36,322 nt of DNA from Bacillota bacterium (GTDB taxonomy: Bacteria > Bacillota > Clostridia > Christensenellales > UBA1242): assembly GCA_009780375.1 (NCBI GenBank), contig WRAD01000009.1:1-36322 (forward strand), in the 5' to 3' direction. The notes under the pieces were generated by a model that made no database searches, had not been told where the DNA came from, and saw nothing but the letters and a program-made list of their open reading frames with translations. This document shows positions 1 through 7,993 of this stretch, piece after piece; the stretch's first letter is position 1, and each line of letters begins with the position of its first letter. The position numbers and the translations under genes are program-made.

Positions 1-1749
1 ATTGAACACGAAGATAAAGAACAAGTACTTTACAACATCCTATTTCCTTTTGTGGACACGTCACAATCTTCTTTATCTGAAGGACTTGTAATTGCAACCG
101 TTCGTCCAGAAGTTGTATTTGCAGATGCGGCAATTGCGGTTAATCCTAGTGACACAAGATACAACAATCTTATAGGTCAAAGGGTATTCATCCCTCTTAC
201 AAACAAAACCATACCAATTATTGCCGATGATCACGTAGACATAAAATTTGGAACAGGTTGTTTGCAAATTACACCGGCTCATTCACACACAGACTTTGAA
301 CTTGCAAAAAAACATAATTTACCTGTCGACAAAATAGAATTACAGAATAGAGAAGATGTTGTTAAACAGCTTGATAACGCAGGTTTCATTAAAGGCAGGA
401 AAAAGCATACAAGTACTTTGGCGGTTTGCTATCGTTGCAAGACCGTCGTAGAGCCTACGCTTTCCAATCAATGGTTCGTAAAGATGGAAGAACTTGCAAA
501 ACGTGCAAAAGAATCTTTGAATAATGGTCTTTCTATTGTTCCTAAAAAATTTGAAAAAATTTATCTGCATTGGTTAAATAATATTCGGGATTGGTGTATA
601 TCTCGCCAGATTACAAGTGGTCATAAAATACCGCTTGATGGTGAAACAGATGTGCTTGATACTTGGTTTTCATCTGCACTTTGGCCATTTTGTACACTTG
701 GTTGGCCAGATAAAACCCCAGACTTTGAATATTTTTATCCAACCAATGTTATGGTCATGGGATATGATATTCTGTTCTTTTGGGCAATTCGCATGGTTTT
801 TTCTGGGCTTGAATATACTGATAAACTGCCGTTTGATACTCTTATTTTTCATGGACTTGTAAGAGATATTCATGGTAAAAAGATGTCTAAGAGTTTGGGT
901 AATGGCATAGATCCCTTGGATGCAATAGAAGAATTCGGTGCAGATGCACTAAGATTTTCTATAATTTCTGGCACAAAACTAGATAGAGACCCAAGATACA
1001 GTATTGAAAAAGCAACGCTTGCAAGAAACTTTATTAACAAAATTTGGAATGCGGTGAAGTTTTATATTATTACGAAAGAAACAGTTTCTTGTGTGGGAGT
1101 AAACTCGCCTGAAAGCAAAAGACTAAGTATTCCTGACAAATGGATTTTAACAAAACTTAATAACCTAATAAAATCGGTAACAAAAAAATACGAAAAATAT
1201 GACCTTGGGATAATAGCAAATGAACTTCAATCATTTTTTTGGTATGATTTTTGTGATTTTTATCTCGAGGCAATTAAAACCGTTTCCGACAAAGTTACGT
1301 CACTTTCAATTACTCATCATGTTATAATAAATTTTTTGAAACTTCTTCATCCAATTATGCCGTTTATAACCGAAGAAATTTTTTGTAATATCTTGAAAAG
1401 AGGGGAGATGTTGGCAACCGAAGAGTGGCCAAACGCAAAGTCAAAGAATACTTGGAATAAAACATATCCAAAAGAAAAAAAAGAATTTGATAAAATTATA
1501 GAACTTTTAAGTGAACTTAAACTGCAAAAAAAAGATGCAGGCAGGCTAAGTGAAAACCCAAGTGAAATTGAACGTCTGGCAAATACTTATCGTGAAAAAC
1601 AAATTGTAACATTGCAAAAAGAAATTGAACGCGGTGAAAAAGTATTATCTAACCAAGGTTTTATTGCTCGTGCCCCAAAGCAACTTGTTGATGAAGAAAG
1701 AAAAAAACTTGCTGATAACAAATCTCTTCTTGCAAAACTTGCAAAGTAG
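1..1749 (+). CDS. valS: Valyl-tRNA synthetase, C-terminal part (5' end outside window)
   Basis: Frame open from base 1 (IEHEDKEQVLYNILFPFVDTSQ...); ATVRPE and GTGCLQITPAH editing-domain segments, DVLDTWFSSALWP, KMSKSLGN, C-terminal coiled-coil LSNQGFIARAPKQLVDEERKKLA. Confidence 0.95.
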   Translation: MEHEDKEQVLYNILFPFVDTSQSSLSEGLVIATVRPEVVFADAAIAVNPSDTRYNNLIGQRVFIPLTNKTIPIIADDHVDIKFGTGCLQITPAHSHTDFELAKKHNLPVDKIELQNREDVVKQLDNAGFIKGRKKHTSTLAVCYRCKTVVEPTLSNQWFVKMEELAKRAKESLNNGLSIVPKKFEKIYLHWLNNIRDWCISRQITSGHKIPLDGETDVLDTWFSSALWPFCTLGWPDKTPDFEYFYPTNVMVMGYDILFFWAIRMVFSGLEYTDKLPFDTLIFHGLVRDIHGKKMSKSLGNGIDPLDAIEEFGADALRFSIISGTKLDRDPRYSIEKATLARNFINKIWNAVKFYIITKETVSCVGVNSPESKRLSIPDKWILTKLNNLIKSVTKKYEKYDLGIIANELQSFFWYDFCDFYLEAIKTVSDKVTSLSITHHVIINFLKLLHPIMPFITEEIFCNILKRGEMLATEEWPNAKSKNTWNKTYPKEKKEFDKIIELLSELKLQKKDAGRLSENPSEIERLANTYREKQIVTLQKEIERGEKVLSNQGFIARAPKQLVDEERKKLADNKSLLAKLAK

Positions 1750-1760
1750 ATTAAATTTAA

Positions 1761-1802
1761 ACCAAAAAAAGAATAGCCTCAAGCTATTCTTTTTTTGTTG
1801 GT
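1761..1802. terminator. Bidirectional intrinsic terminator between convergent valS and the 95-aa ORF
   Basis: accaaaaaaagaatagc-ctca-agctattctttttttgttggt inverted repeat with A/T tracts on both sides. Confidence 0.85.
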
Positions 1803-2089
1803 CAGGATAACTTTTCTCTGGAAAATGTATCGAGAGTAAATTTATCCACATAGTCTTGGTCTAAATTCAGAAAAACATAGTATGTTTCTCCGTCATCCCA
1901 GTTTGCATGAATGTATCCAAGAAATGTCGACAAATTCATTTCTTGATCTTTAAGATGTAACTTTTCACTTCCAGTTACAAAGTTTACATAATATGCATCC
2001 TGAGTAGCTTTAGGACACAGAAACCCAACGGATTCTTCAAATTCACGTTTTGTCAATTTACGTCCACTTGTGGTGACTTTAATACTCAT
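1802..2089 (-). CDS. Hypothetical 95-aa protein
   Basis: ORF with SD (agaggaag, about 8 nt before ATG) and promoter TTGACA-N17-TATACT on the minus strand upstream. Confidence 0.7.
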   Translation of the reverse strand: MSIKVTTSGRKLTKREFEESVGFLCPKATQDAYYVNFVTGSEKLHLKDQEMNLSTFLGYIHANWDDGETYYVFLNLDQDYVDKFTLDTFSREKLS

Positions 2090-2176
2090 TGTTATTTCTT
2101 CCTCTCTAAAATTAAGATAAATGAATTAAAATAGAATATTAAAAGAATATATTAAGTATATGCAATTATTAGGTAA

Positions 2177-2205
2177 TTGTCAACCTTTAAAATATATGAT
2201 ACAAT
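2177..2205 (+). promoter_or_regulatory. Promoter TTGTCA-N17-TACAAT (extended TGa) ending 6 nt before the ATG at 2212
   Basis: ttgtcaacctttaaaatatatgatacaat tatgct ATG. Confidence 0.7.
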
Positions 2206-2211
2206 TATGCT

Positions 2212-2793
2212 ATGCAACAAAGATCAACAATAGCCAATTTTAAACCCGAGGATCGTAACACAGATTTTCATGCCGATGATCTTGCAAAAAAACTTATTTT
2301 GCTTTTTATATTTGAAAAAATGGAAATACCTTTGACCGAGCAAAGTTTATCTGAAACCATAGTAATCAATCCATCTTGGCTTTCATACATTGATTTCAGA
2401 GAAGTATTGTATCAACTTAATGAATCTCGCTTTGTTCACCGTACAAGAAATGGCAGTGATCTGCTCTATCATTTAACTCCACAGGGAAGAGGGGCACTGA
2501 GTCACTTTTATACAAAAATTCCTGCCTCAATAAGGGAAGAAATCACTGACTATGCAAAAGAAAATCGTGGTCGGCTTAAACGAAGTCAAGAATATATTTA
2601 TGATTATTATAAAAATAGCGATGGAACATATATGATACTACTTCGTATAAAAGAACAGTCTACCGAAAATCTTCTCGAAATTCGTCTCAAAACAGGTTCA
2701 AGACAAAATGCAACAAGGGCGGCCGCAAAATGGAAAGAAAAGGCTCCACTTGTCTACGAAGCAATACTTAATACACTTATTGATAACGATTAA
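2212..2793 (+). CDS. DUF4364-family protein
   Basis: 193 aa; LILLFIFEKMEIPLTEQSLSE...YHLTPQGRGALSHFYTKIPASIREEI resembles clostridial DUF4364 proteins. Confidence 0.75.
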   Translation: MQQRSTIANFKPEDRNTDFHADDLAKKLILLFIFEKMEIPLTEQSLSETIVINPSWLSYIDFREVLYQLNESRFVHRTRNGSDLLYHLTPQGRGALSHFYTKIPASIREEITDYAKENRGRLKRSQEYIYDYYKNSDGTYMILLRIKEQSTENLLEIRLKTGSRQNATRAAAKWKEKAPLVYEAILNTLIDND

Positions 2794-3559
2794 TTTCAAG
2801 CCATAGACTTGATTTTTGTAAATCATTAACAGCCCCAACAATAACTTGCACACATCTCTCTACAATTAAATCGACCATTTTTGGCACAACATAATGAAGG
2901 CTTGGCAGATAAATAACAAGTGGAACGCCAAGTGCGATAACCGGCACACCCAAAAAACTTTGGTTAATTTTTTTGTTATCACGGCCAACACCACTTCCAG
3001 GACTTATTCCGGCATTTGAAATCTGGAAATTATTGCCAAGACGTTCTTTTTCATGGCAACACAGACTGTCAATAACCAAAACATGACTTGGCGAGGTTGC
3101 TTTTGAAATTGCTTTTATTGCAATTACACTTTCAATTCCTGTGACGCCTGCAACACCTGCCGCAAAAGTTGCCAAATACTTGTCTCCGTTTAACATTTCA
3201 CATGTTTTAGGTCCAAGACTGTCTGCAACAAATCTAGAATTTCCAAGACCTACCACAAGTAATTTGCGGAATGGTACTTTGCTGTCTCTAATAAATTTGA
3301 TGATTGTATCGGATAAGATATTTTGTAATGCTTTAAGTTTGTTATCTTTGCTAGAAACTAAAGAATGAAAGTTGCAAACCTCTATATTTGCATAAATGCC
3401 TATGGGCTTGCCTATATCTTTTGCCGCCATCTCTGATTTAATGTGTGTAATGTGTTTTTTAACCCCATTCTCAAAATTTTCCACATCAAAACTGAAACCC
3501 GATTCGCTTTTATCAAGGTCTTCGCATAACTCTACCGCTAAATCACTAATCTTTTTCAT
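2777..3559 (-). CDS. gpr: Spore germination protease GPR (peptidase A25 family)
   Basis: LLVVGLGNSRFVADSLGPKTCE, GVTGIESVIAIKAIS, VIDSLCC, NAGISPGSGVGRDNKKINQSFLGVPVIALGVPLVI; next to rpsT as in other spore formers. Confidence 0.9.
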   Translation of the reverse strand: MKKISDLAVELCEDLDKSESGFSFDVENFENGVKKHITHIKSEMAAKDIGKPIGIYANIEVCNFHSLVSSKDNKLKALQNILSDTIIKFIRDSKVPFRKLLVVGLGNSRFVADSLGPKTCEMLNGDKYLATFAAGVAGVTGIESVIAIKAISKATSPSHVLVIDSLCCHEKERLGNNFQISNAGISPGSGVGRDNKKINQSFLGVPVIALGVPLVIYLPSLHYVVPKMVDLIVERCVQVIVGAVNDLQKSSLWLEINRYQ

Positions 3560-3624
3560 ATATGCCTAGTTTGTCCGATAAAAACTACTTGCATACCTCA
3601 AAATTTTGTGATAGAATGATACTT

Positions 3625-3894
3625 ATGGCAAACATCAAAAGTGCAAAAAAGCGTATTAACGTAGCGGAAAAGAAACGTGTTCAAAACACTGCGGTTAAAA
3701 GTGAAATTAAAACATTCCTTAAAAAATTCGAGGCGTCTGTTATCGCAAAAGAAGTGGACAATGCAACCGAACTTTTAAAAACATGCTCGGGTCTTCTCGA
3801 CAGTGCCGCCACCGATGGCGTTATCCACAAGAACAAAGCTTCCAGGCAAAAAGCTCGTCTTGCGAAAAAATTGGCATCAATTAACGTTGCGTAA
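3625..3894 (+). CDS. rpsT: 30S ribosomal protein S20
   Basis: MANIKSAKKRINVAEKKRVQNTAVKSEIKTFLKKF...NKASRQKARLAKKL; start chosen at the internal ATG of the ORF 3562..3894. Confidence 0.95.
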   Translation: MANIKSAKKRINVAEKKRVQNTAVKSEIKTFLKKFEASVIAKEVDNATELLKTCSGLLDSAATDGVIHKNKASRQKARLAKKLASINVA

Positions 3895-4045
3895 TTTTAT
3901 AGCTTTACATTCTTGAATGAGGTGTTTTTATTATTTCACCTTGTTTTATTGGCTCTAAAAAGTATTTCTATCTAGGAATTGTCATGATTTTCTTCTTGAC
4001 AATAACTTTTGAAAACCTTATAATGTTTCTGTTGGTTTGTCTCGT

Positions 4046-4123
4046 GGTGGGTGTAGCTCAGTTGGTTAGAGCGTCGGGTTGTGGTTCCGAAGGTCGTGGG
4101 TTCGAGACCCATCATCCACCCCA
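4046..4123 (+). tRNA. tRNA-His (GTG anticodon), CCA encoded
   Basis: Acceptor GTGGGTG/CATCCAC, TAGCTCAGTTGG D arm, anticodon loop with GTG, GGGTTCGAGACCC T arm, G-1:C73 pair, then CCA. Confidence 0.95.
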
Positions 4124-4136
4124 GTAATTACAAAAG

Positions 4137-4163
4137 AAATCCTTGAATAAAGGATTTTTTTGT
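4137..4163 (+). terminator. Intrinsic terminator after tRNA-His
   Basis: aaatccttgaataaaggattttttt. Confidence 0.8.
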
Positions 4164-4250
4164 AAACTCTTGACTTTTGTCTTGAAATTTGATATAATGT
4201 ACATAGTTAAAATCTATTAAAAATTGCAATCTTAAGAGGGGGAAACGTAA

Positions 4251-5594
4251 ATGAAAAAAACTTATATCAAATTCAAAATGTTTATTGCACTTTCAATGTG
4301 TATGCTTGTAGCCTCACTTGGTGTTGTATTTTTGTTGGGTTCGCTTCCATCTCGTGCACTTGCCGCAATTGATTTTGATAATATAATAATCCCTGAATCA
4401 TGCGAATTGCCATGTCATAATGATTATTGGCAAAAGTCACAGTTGTTTGAGTATGCAGAATTTACACAAAGTGAAGATTTACTTAAAATTCAATCATACA
4501 CTCTTACAAGTGCCTCATTCGACAAACGTTTTGTATTATTGCAAAATCAACGCTACTATTTTTTTGCAGACGTATATACAACATCAACAAGTGGCAATAT
4601 ATCAATCTCAATTATTCATAACAGAACACGACAAACGCTTGCCAGAACCAGTATTAATCGAAATGTAAATGGATGGCAAACATTATCAATAGCGTTTCCA
4701 AGTGGTCAACTGACTGGCATAACATTTACACTTAATCATGGTACACAAAATCTTCCAACATATGGCATTACAAAATTCCAAAACATAAGGGTCAAAGGTC
4801 CAGAATACAACTTGGATAACAATTGGAATATCCTTGGTGTGGTGATACGTGAAATTGATGTAGATGTGACCGTAAACCGAGTCCGTAGAAACGTAAACAT
4901 TAAGATGAATGACAGAGACATCAATATTGCAAAACAAAGATTCAGAGATCTTGAAAGAAGCCTTAACGTGATGTCAGGCGGACAAATGGTGGCTAATGTT
5001 ACAACAATAGTTATTGAAACGCCATTAACAGAAATGCGTGCGATTACCACAACAATGGGCGGCGTCGGTTACGCTCCACGTTCAATCGAACTTCGAAGTC
5101 TGGTTCAAAGTTATGTAGATCTTTCTCAGTTTAACCATGTCATGGCATTTATGCGTACCGCGTGCTCTCACGCATCTCAAAGTGTCCCAACCTCATGGGC
5201 AGGGCTTTATACAGGTGTTCTTGATAACATTCATTGGTCACAGGTGATTTTCTCGCAATCACGTAATTGTACATGGCATGAAAGGGCATTTTTCCCAGAA
5301 CGCACATTGATTCACGAATTTCTTCATGGTCTTGAACGTATTTCAATTGACAGAGGTATTAATGTGCCTTGTATTGACGCACCAAGAAGAAACTATGGTT
5401 ATGGCACAAGCCTCACCGAACGTTTTCGTTTTTATCTAGACTTTATGAACAGAAACGTTGCACAGCCAAGAAATTCTGTTACCCAAAACAACGTTTGTCG
5501 AATTGGGTTAAGTGCACGAAGTTACCAACACAAACGGCCAACAGGGAATGTTGGTTATATTTACAGTCTAGGAATTATCACTTCAATCAATTGA
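4251..5594 (+). CDS. Secreted protein with HExxH motif (putative zinc metallopeptidase) and an N-terminal beta-rich region
   Basis: Signal peptide MKKTYIKFKMFIALSMCMLVASLGVVFLLGSLPSRALA; LIHEFLHGLER; SD agaggggg; promoter TTGACT-N17-TATAAT upstream. Confidence 0.7.
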   Translation: MKKTYIKFKMFIALSMCMLVASLGVVFLLGSLPSRALAAIDFDNIIIPESCELPCHNDYWQKSQLFEYAEFTQSEDLLKIQSYTLTSASFDKRFVLLQNQRYYFFADVYTTSTSGNISISIIHNRTRQTLARTSINRNVNGWQTLSIAFPSGQLTGITFTLNHGTQNLPTYGITKFQNIRVKGPEYNLDNNWNILGVVIREIDVDVTVNRVRRNVNIKMNDRDINIAKQRFRDLERSLNVMSGGQMVANVTTIVIETPLTEMRAITTTMGGVGYAPRSIELRSLVQSYVDLSQFNHVMAFMRTACSHASQSVPTSWAGLYTGVLDNIHWSQVIFSQSRNCTWHERAFFPERTLIHEFLHGLERISIDRGINVPCIDAPRRNYGYGTSLTERFRFYLDFMNRNVAQPRNSVTQNNVCRIGLSARSYQHKRPTGNVGYIYSLGIITSIN

Positions 5595-5636
5595 ACTAGG
5601 ATCTCGGCTTAAACGCACTGTTAGGTGTTTTTGTTC
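5564..5636 (+). repeat. Dispersed repeat copy A (about 73 bp, terminator-bearing)
   Basis: cagtctaggaattatcacttcaatcaattgaactaggatctcggcttaaacgcactgttaggtgtttttgttc; in tandem with copy B, inverted relatives at 7405 and 34276. Confidence 0.85.
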
Positions 5637-5710
5637 CAGTCTAGGAATTATCGCTTCAATCATTTGTACTAGGATCTCGACTGGAGCGCACCGTATGGTG
5701 CTTTTGTTCT
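5637..5710 (+). repeat. Dispersed repeat copy B
   Basis: cagtctaggaattatcgcttcaatcatttgtactaggatctcgactggagcgcaccgtatggtgcttttgttct. Confidence 0.85.
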
Positions 5711-5834
5711 CAATTTTGATTTAACCTAAAGTTCTACATTATTCGGCGTTTATGTGATAAAAATCACTTGACAGACGTACACTATATCCACTAATCTATA
5801 TCTAGTTATTAAATCTAATTAGAAGGGAGTAAAA

Positions 5835-6428
5835 GTGGATAAAATGAAAAGAAATGTTCTTGTCGGAAGTATAGCAATATTGCTCATTGCGGCCGCGGTA
5901 ATTGTAACGGTAATTTTACTAAGTGGAACACCATCACTTAATAACACCGCGTGGGAGCTTGAAAGAATTGTATCGGGTGGGAATACGATAACCGCAACGA
6001 TTCCAAACCCAGAAGCAGACCAGCCAGGCCATGTCTCAGGCACAGACGTAGGTGCACCTATTCCAAACCCTGCATTCACAGAAACACAAATTATATTCCG
6101 TAATTCATCTGACGATGGACGCCAGTTCACAAGGGATATCGGAGGAACAACAGAAACGGTAATGTGGGACAGAACAGGAAACACCTTGGAAATCTATAGA
6201 ATAGCGGTTGAGGCGGATGTACGTCCAGAATCTGCAACAGGTGCAGGGGATGCAATTGCCCTAGGTGACCGTATAATTCTCGAGCGTTGGACAATAAATA
6301 CACACAATTCAGAAAACCTTGTTATGACAATGACACATGAACACACCAACCTTGTTCTTAAACAAATTCCAACTGCAGATCGTCCAACACTTCATTTTAC
6401 ATCTGTTGATATGCCAAGTAATGATTAA
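5835..6428 (+). CDS. Membrane-anchored hypothetical protein
   Basis: GTG start with SD gaagggag; N-terminal TM LVGSIAILLIAAAVIVTVILL; NTAWELERI...EIYRI beta-rich domain. Confidence 0.65.
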   Translation: MDKMKRNVLVGSIAILLIAAAVIVTVILLSGTPSLNNTAWELERIVSGGNTITATIPNPEADQPGHVSGTDVGAPIPNPAFTETQIIFRNSSDDGRQFTRDIGGTTETVMWDRTGNTLEIYRIAVEADVRPESATGAGDAIALGDRIILERWTINTHNSENLVMTMTHEHTNLVLKQIPTADRPTLHFTSVDMPSND

Positions 6429-6452
6429 GAAAACATAAGGAGGCCTTTTATT

Positions 6453-6662
6453 ATGAGTGGAGGTAAACGTGCTCTCTCCTTGATTTTGGGGTTGACCTTG
6501 TTCGCCGCAATTATTATGACAAGCCTGTACTTTGCACTTGACTTTAATTGGTTTGGTGGTCGCCGAATTCCTTCTGGTACATACGCACTTTCGCAAATCA
6601 GGCTTACACTTGATAATGAAAGAGGTTATGCAATTGGTATAGACGAATTTGATCCTAATTGA
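6453..6662 (+). CDS. N-terminal anchor fragment of a lipocalin-like protein, apparently frameshifted relative to 6649..7359
   Basis: SD aaggagg; TM segment; ends as the +1 frame opens (see findings). Confidence 0.5.
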   Translation: MSGGKRALSLILGLTLFAAIIMTSLYFALDFNWFGGRRIPSGTYALSQIRLTLDNERGYAIGIDEFDPN

Positions 6663-7359
6663 AGAAGGTCTCGATCCCATTGATGCATTTGCAATCACGA
6701 TTATGATAGGTATTCTTGAGGCAGAACCGATGATTGTGCAGGGAAGGCAAATCGGAATCGGTGGCGAAATGGATCGTTACACTGTTGCACGTAATGGCAG
6801 AATTTCATTCGGCGGAGATGAAAGTCAAGATGGTATGGCATTATATTTTCGTGGAGGTACAATCATTCTTGAAATGTCTTTTTCTGATATAACTTCATTT
6901 AATGCACCAATTGCCGGTGCAAGTGATCCCGCAGACGACATTGTTGAATTCATATTTTCACATACATCCACGCCTCCAGAATCCGGTCCAAGTGGGCCAT
7001 CCACAGGTAACCCAATCGAAGAATCTGAACTTGTAGGCAGATGGAACCTTGTTCGCTTTGAACCATTCATTGGTGGGCCAATTGAATCTGGTCATGAGAA
7101 TTGGTATCTTTACCAAGATGATTACATAATTTTTGCAAATGACCATACCTTTCAAGGCACACTTTTAACAATGATGCTGATGGATCCGGGTGGTGATTGG
7201 GCTCTTGTTAATGGTGTTCAACTTGATCTTTTTGCAGAGTTTATGTTATCTGAACTTGCTGGACAAACTTTTGCCGTGCAAATTATTGATGACAGACTTC
7301 ATATGACACTTGAATTTTTTCCAGGCATCGGTTCAACCGCAATCTTTGAACGCGAATAA
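6649..7359 (+). CDS. Lipocalin-like domain protein, C-terminal part of the split gene
   Basis: LVGRWNLVRFEPF...QDDYIIFANDHTFQGTLL...FAVQIIDDRLHMTLEF; no SD or signal peptide of its own. Confidence 0.55.
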   Translation: MILIEEGLDPIDAFAITIMIGILEAEPMIVQGRQIGIGGEMDRYTVARNGRISFGGDESQDGMALYFRGGTIILEMSFSDITSFNAPIAGASDPADDIVEFIFSHTSTPPESGPSGPSTGNPIEESELVGRWNLVRFEPFIGGPIESGHENWYLYQDDYIIFANDHTFQGTLLTMMLMDPGGDWALVNGVQLDLFAEFMLSELAGQTFAVQIIDDRLHMTLEFFPGIGSTAIFERE

Positions 7360-7387
7360 AGAACAAAAAGCACGCAAATGTCCATAG

Positions 7388-7404
7388 AGTATAATTCCTA
7401 GAGC
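7388..7404 (-). repeat. Partial repeat (CTAGGAATTATAC 5'-end motif) right after the terminator hairpin of copy C
   Basis: gagtataattcctagagc, reverse complement gctctaggaattatactc. Confidence 0.65.
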
Positions 7405-7476
7405 AGAACAAAAGCACCTAAAGGTGCGTTTAAGCCGAGATCCTAGTACAAGAAATTTAGCGATAGTTCCTAGATT
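7405..7476 (-). repeat. Dispersed repeat copy C (inverted)
   Basis: Reverse complement aatctaggaactatcgctaaatttcttgtactaggatctcggcttaaacgcacctttaggtgcttttgttct. Confidence 0.85.
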
Positions 7477-7488
7477 ATCACAAAAGAA

Positions 7489-7510
7489 GGGCGTGTTGCC
7501 CTCCTTTTTG
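7489..7510. terminator. Intrinsic terminator
   Basis: aagggcgtgttgccctccttttt; T/A tracts on both sides. Confidence 0.6.
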
Positions 7511-7529
7511 ATGTGGGGTAGTGTTTGCT

Positions 7530-7931
7530 TTAATAACAGTTGCCGCAGTTATCACACTCTTCATCTGATAACAGAACTCGAAAACCATTACTTGCAAGTC
7601 TAAAATTATTTGCGGCTTTTATAAATGGATCCTTGTACTTCTCAGTCAATTGACTGTGAGATGGTATAGAATGATATTCATTGTGGTGGTAATACAATGA
7701 CTTGACCATGTCTAAAAGGCTATCTAATTCCTTTACAGTATTATCAAGTAAAGTACTATCAAAACATTGTGCCTCAAAATATTTCTCATGATATTCTGTA
7801 ATTAATTGCTTTATTCCCGCAATAACTTCATTCGAGAGCTCCTGCCTTGCTTCCGCTACCTCCTTTGCTTGTGCATCGATTTCATCAAATTTACCTTGGA
7901 AATCTTCTACGATTTTTGACATAAAACTCAT
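7530..7931 (-). CDS. Hypothetical 133-aa protein with C-terminal CDNCGNCY
   Basis: SD gagagga; promoter TTGACA-N17-TATAAT upstream on the minus strand. Confidence 0.65.
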   Translation of the reverse strand: MSFMSKIVEDFQGKFDEIDAQAKEVAEARQELSNEVIAGIKQLITEYHEKYFEAQCFDSTLLDNTVKELDSLLDMVKSLYYHHNEYHSIPSHSQLTEKYKDPFIKAANNFRLASNGFRVLLSDEECDNCGNCY

Positions 7932-7993
7932 TCCTCTCTAAAATTGAAATAGTTTGTTGTACATAACCATTATACCAAACCTACCTAGCAATG

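Noticed and set aside
5564-5710. CRISPR-like array
   Set aside because: Only two tandem units, no spacers, each unit ends in a terminator hairpin, other copies dispersed and inverted, no cas genes.
5564-5710. Group II intron fragment
   Set aside because: Position after terminators is reminiscent of group IIC introns, but the unit is about 73 bp with no GUGYG 5' end, domain V or reverse transcriptase.
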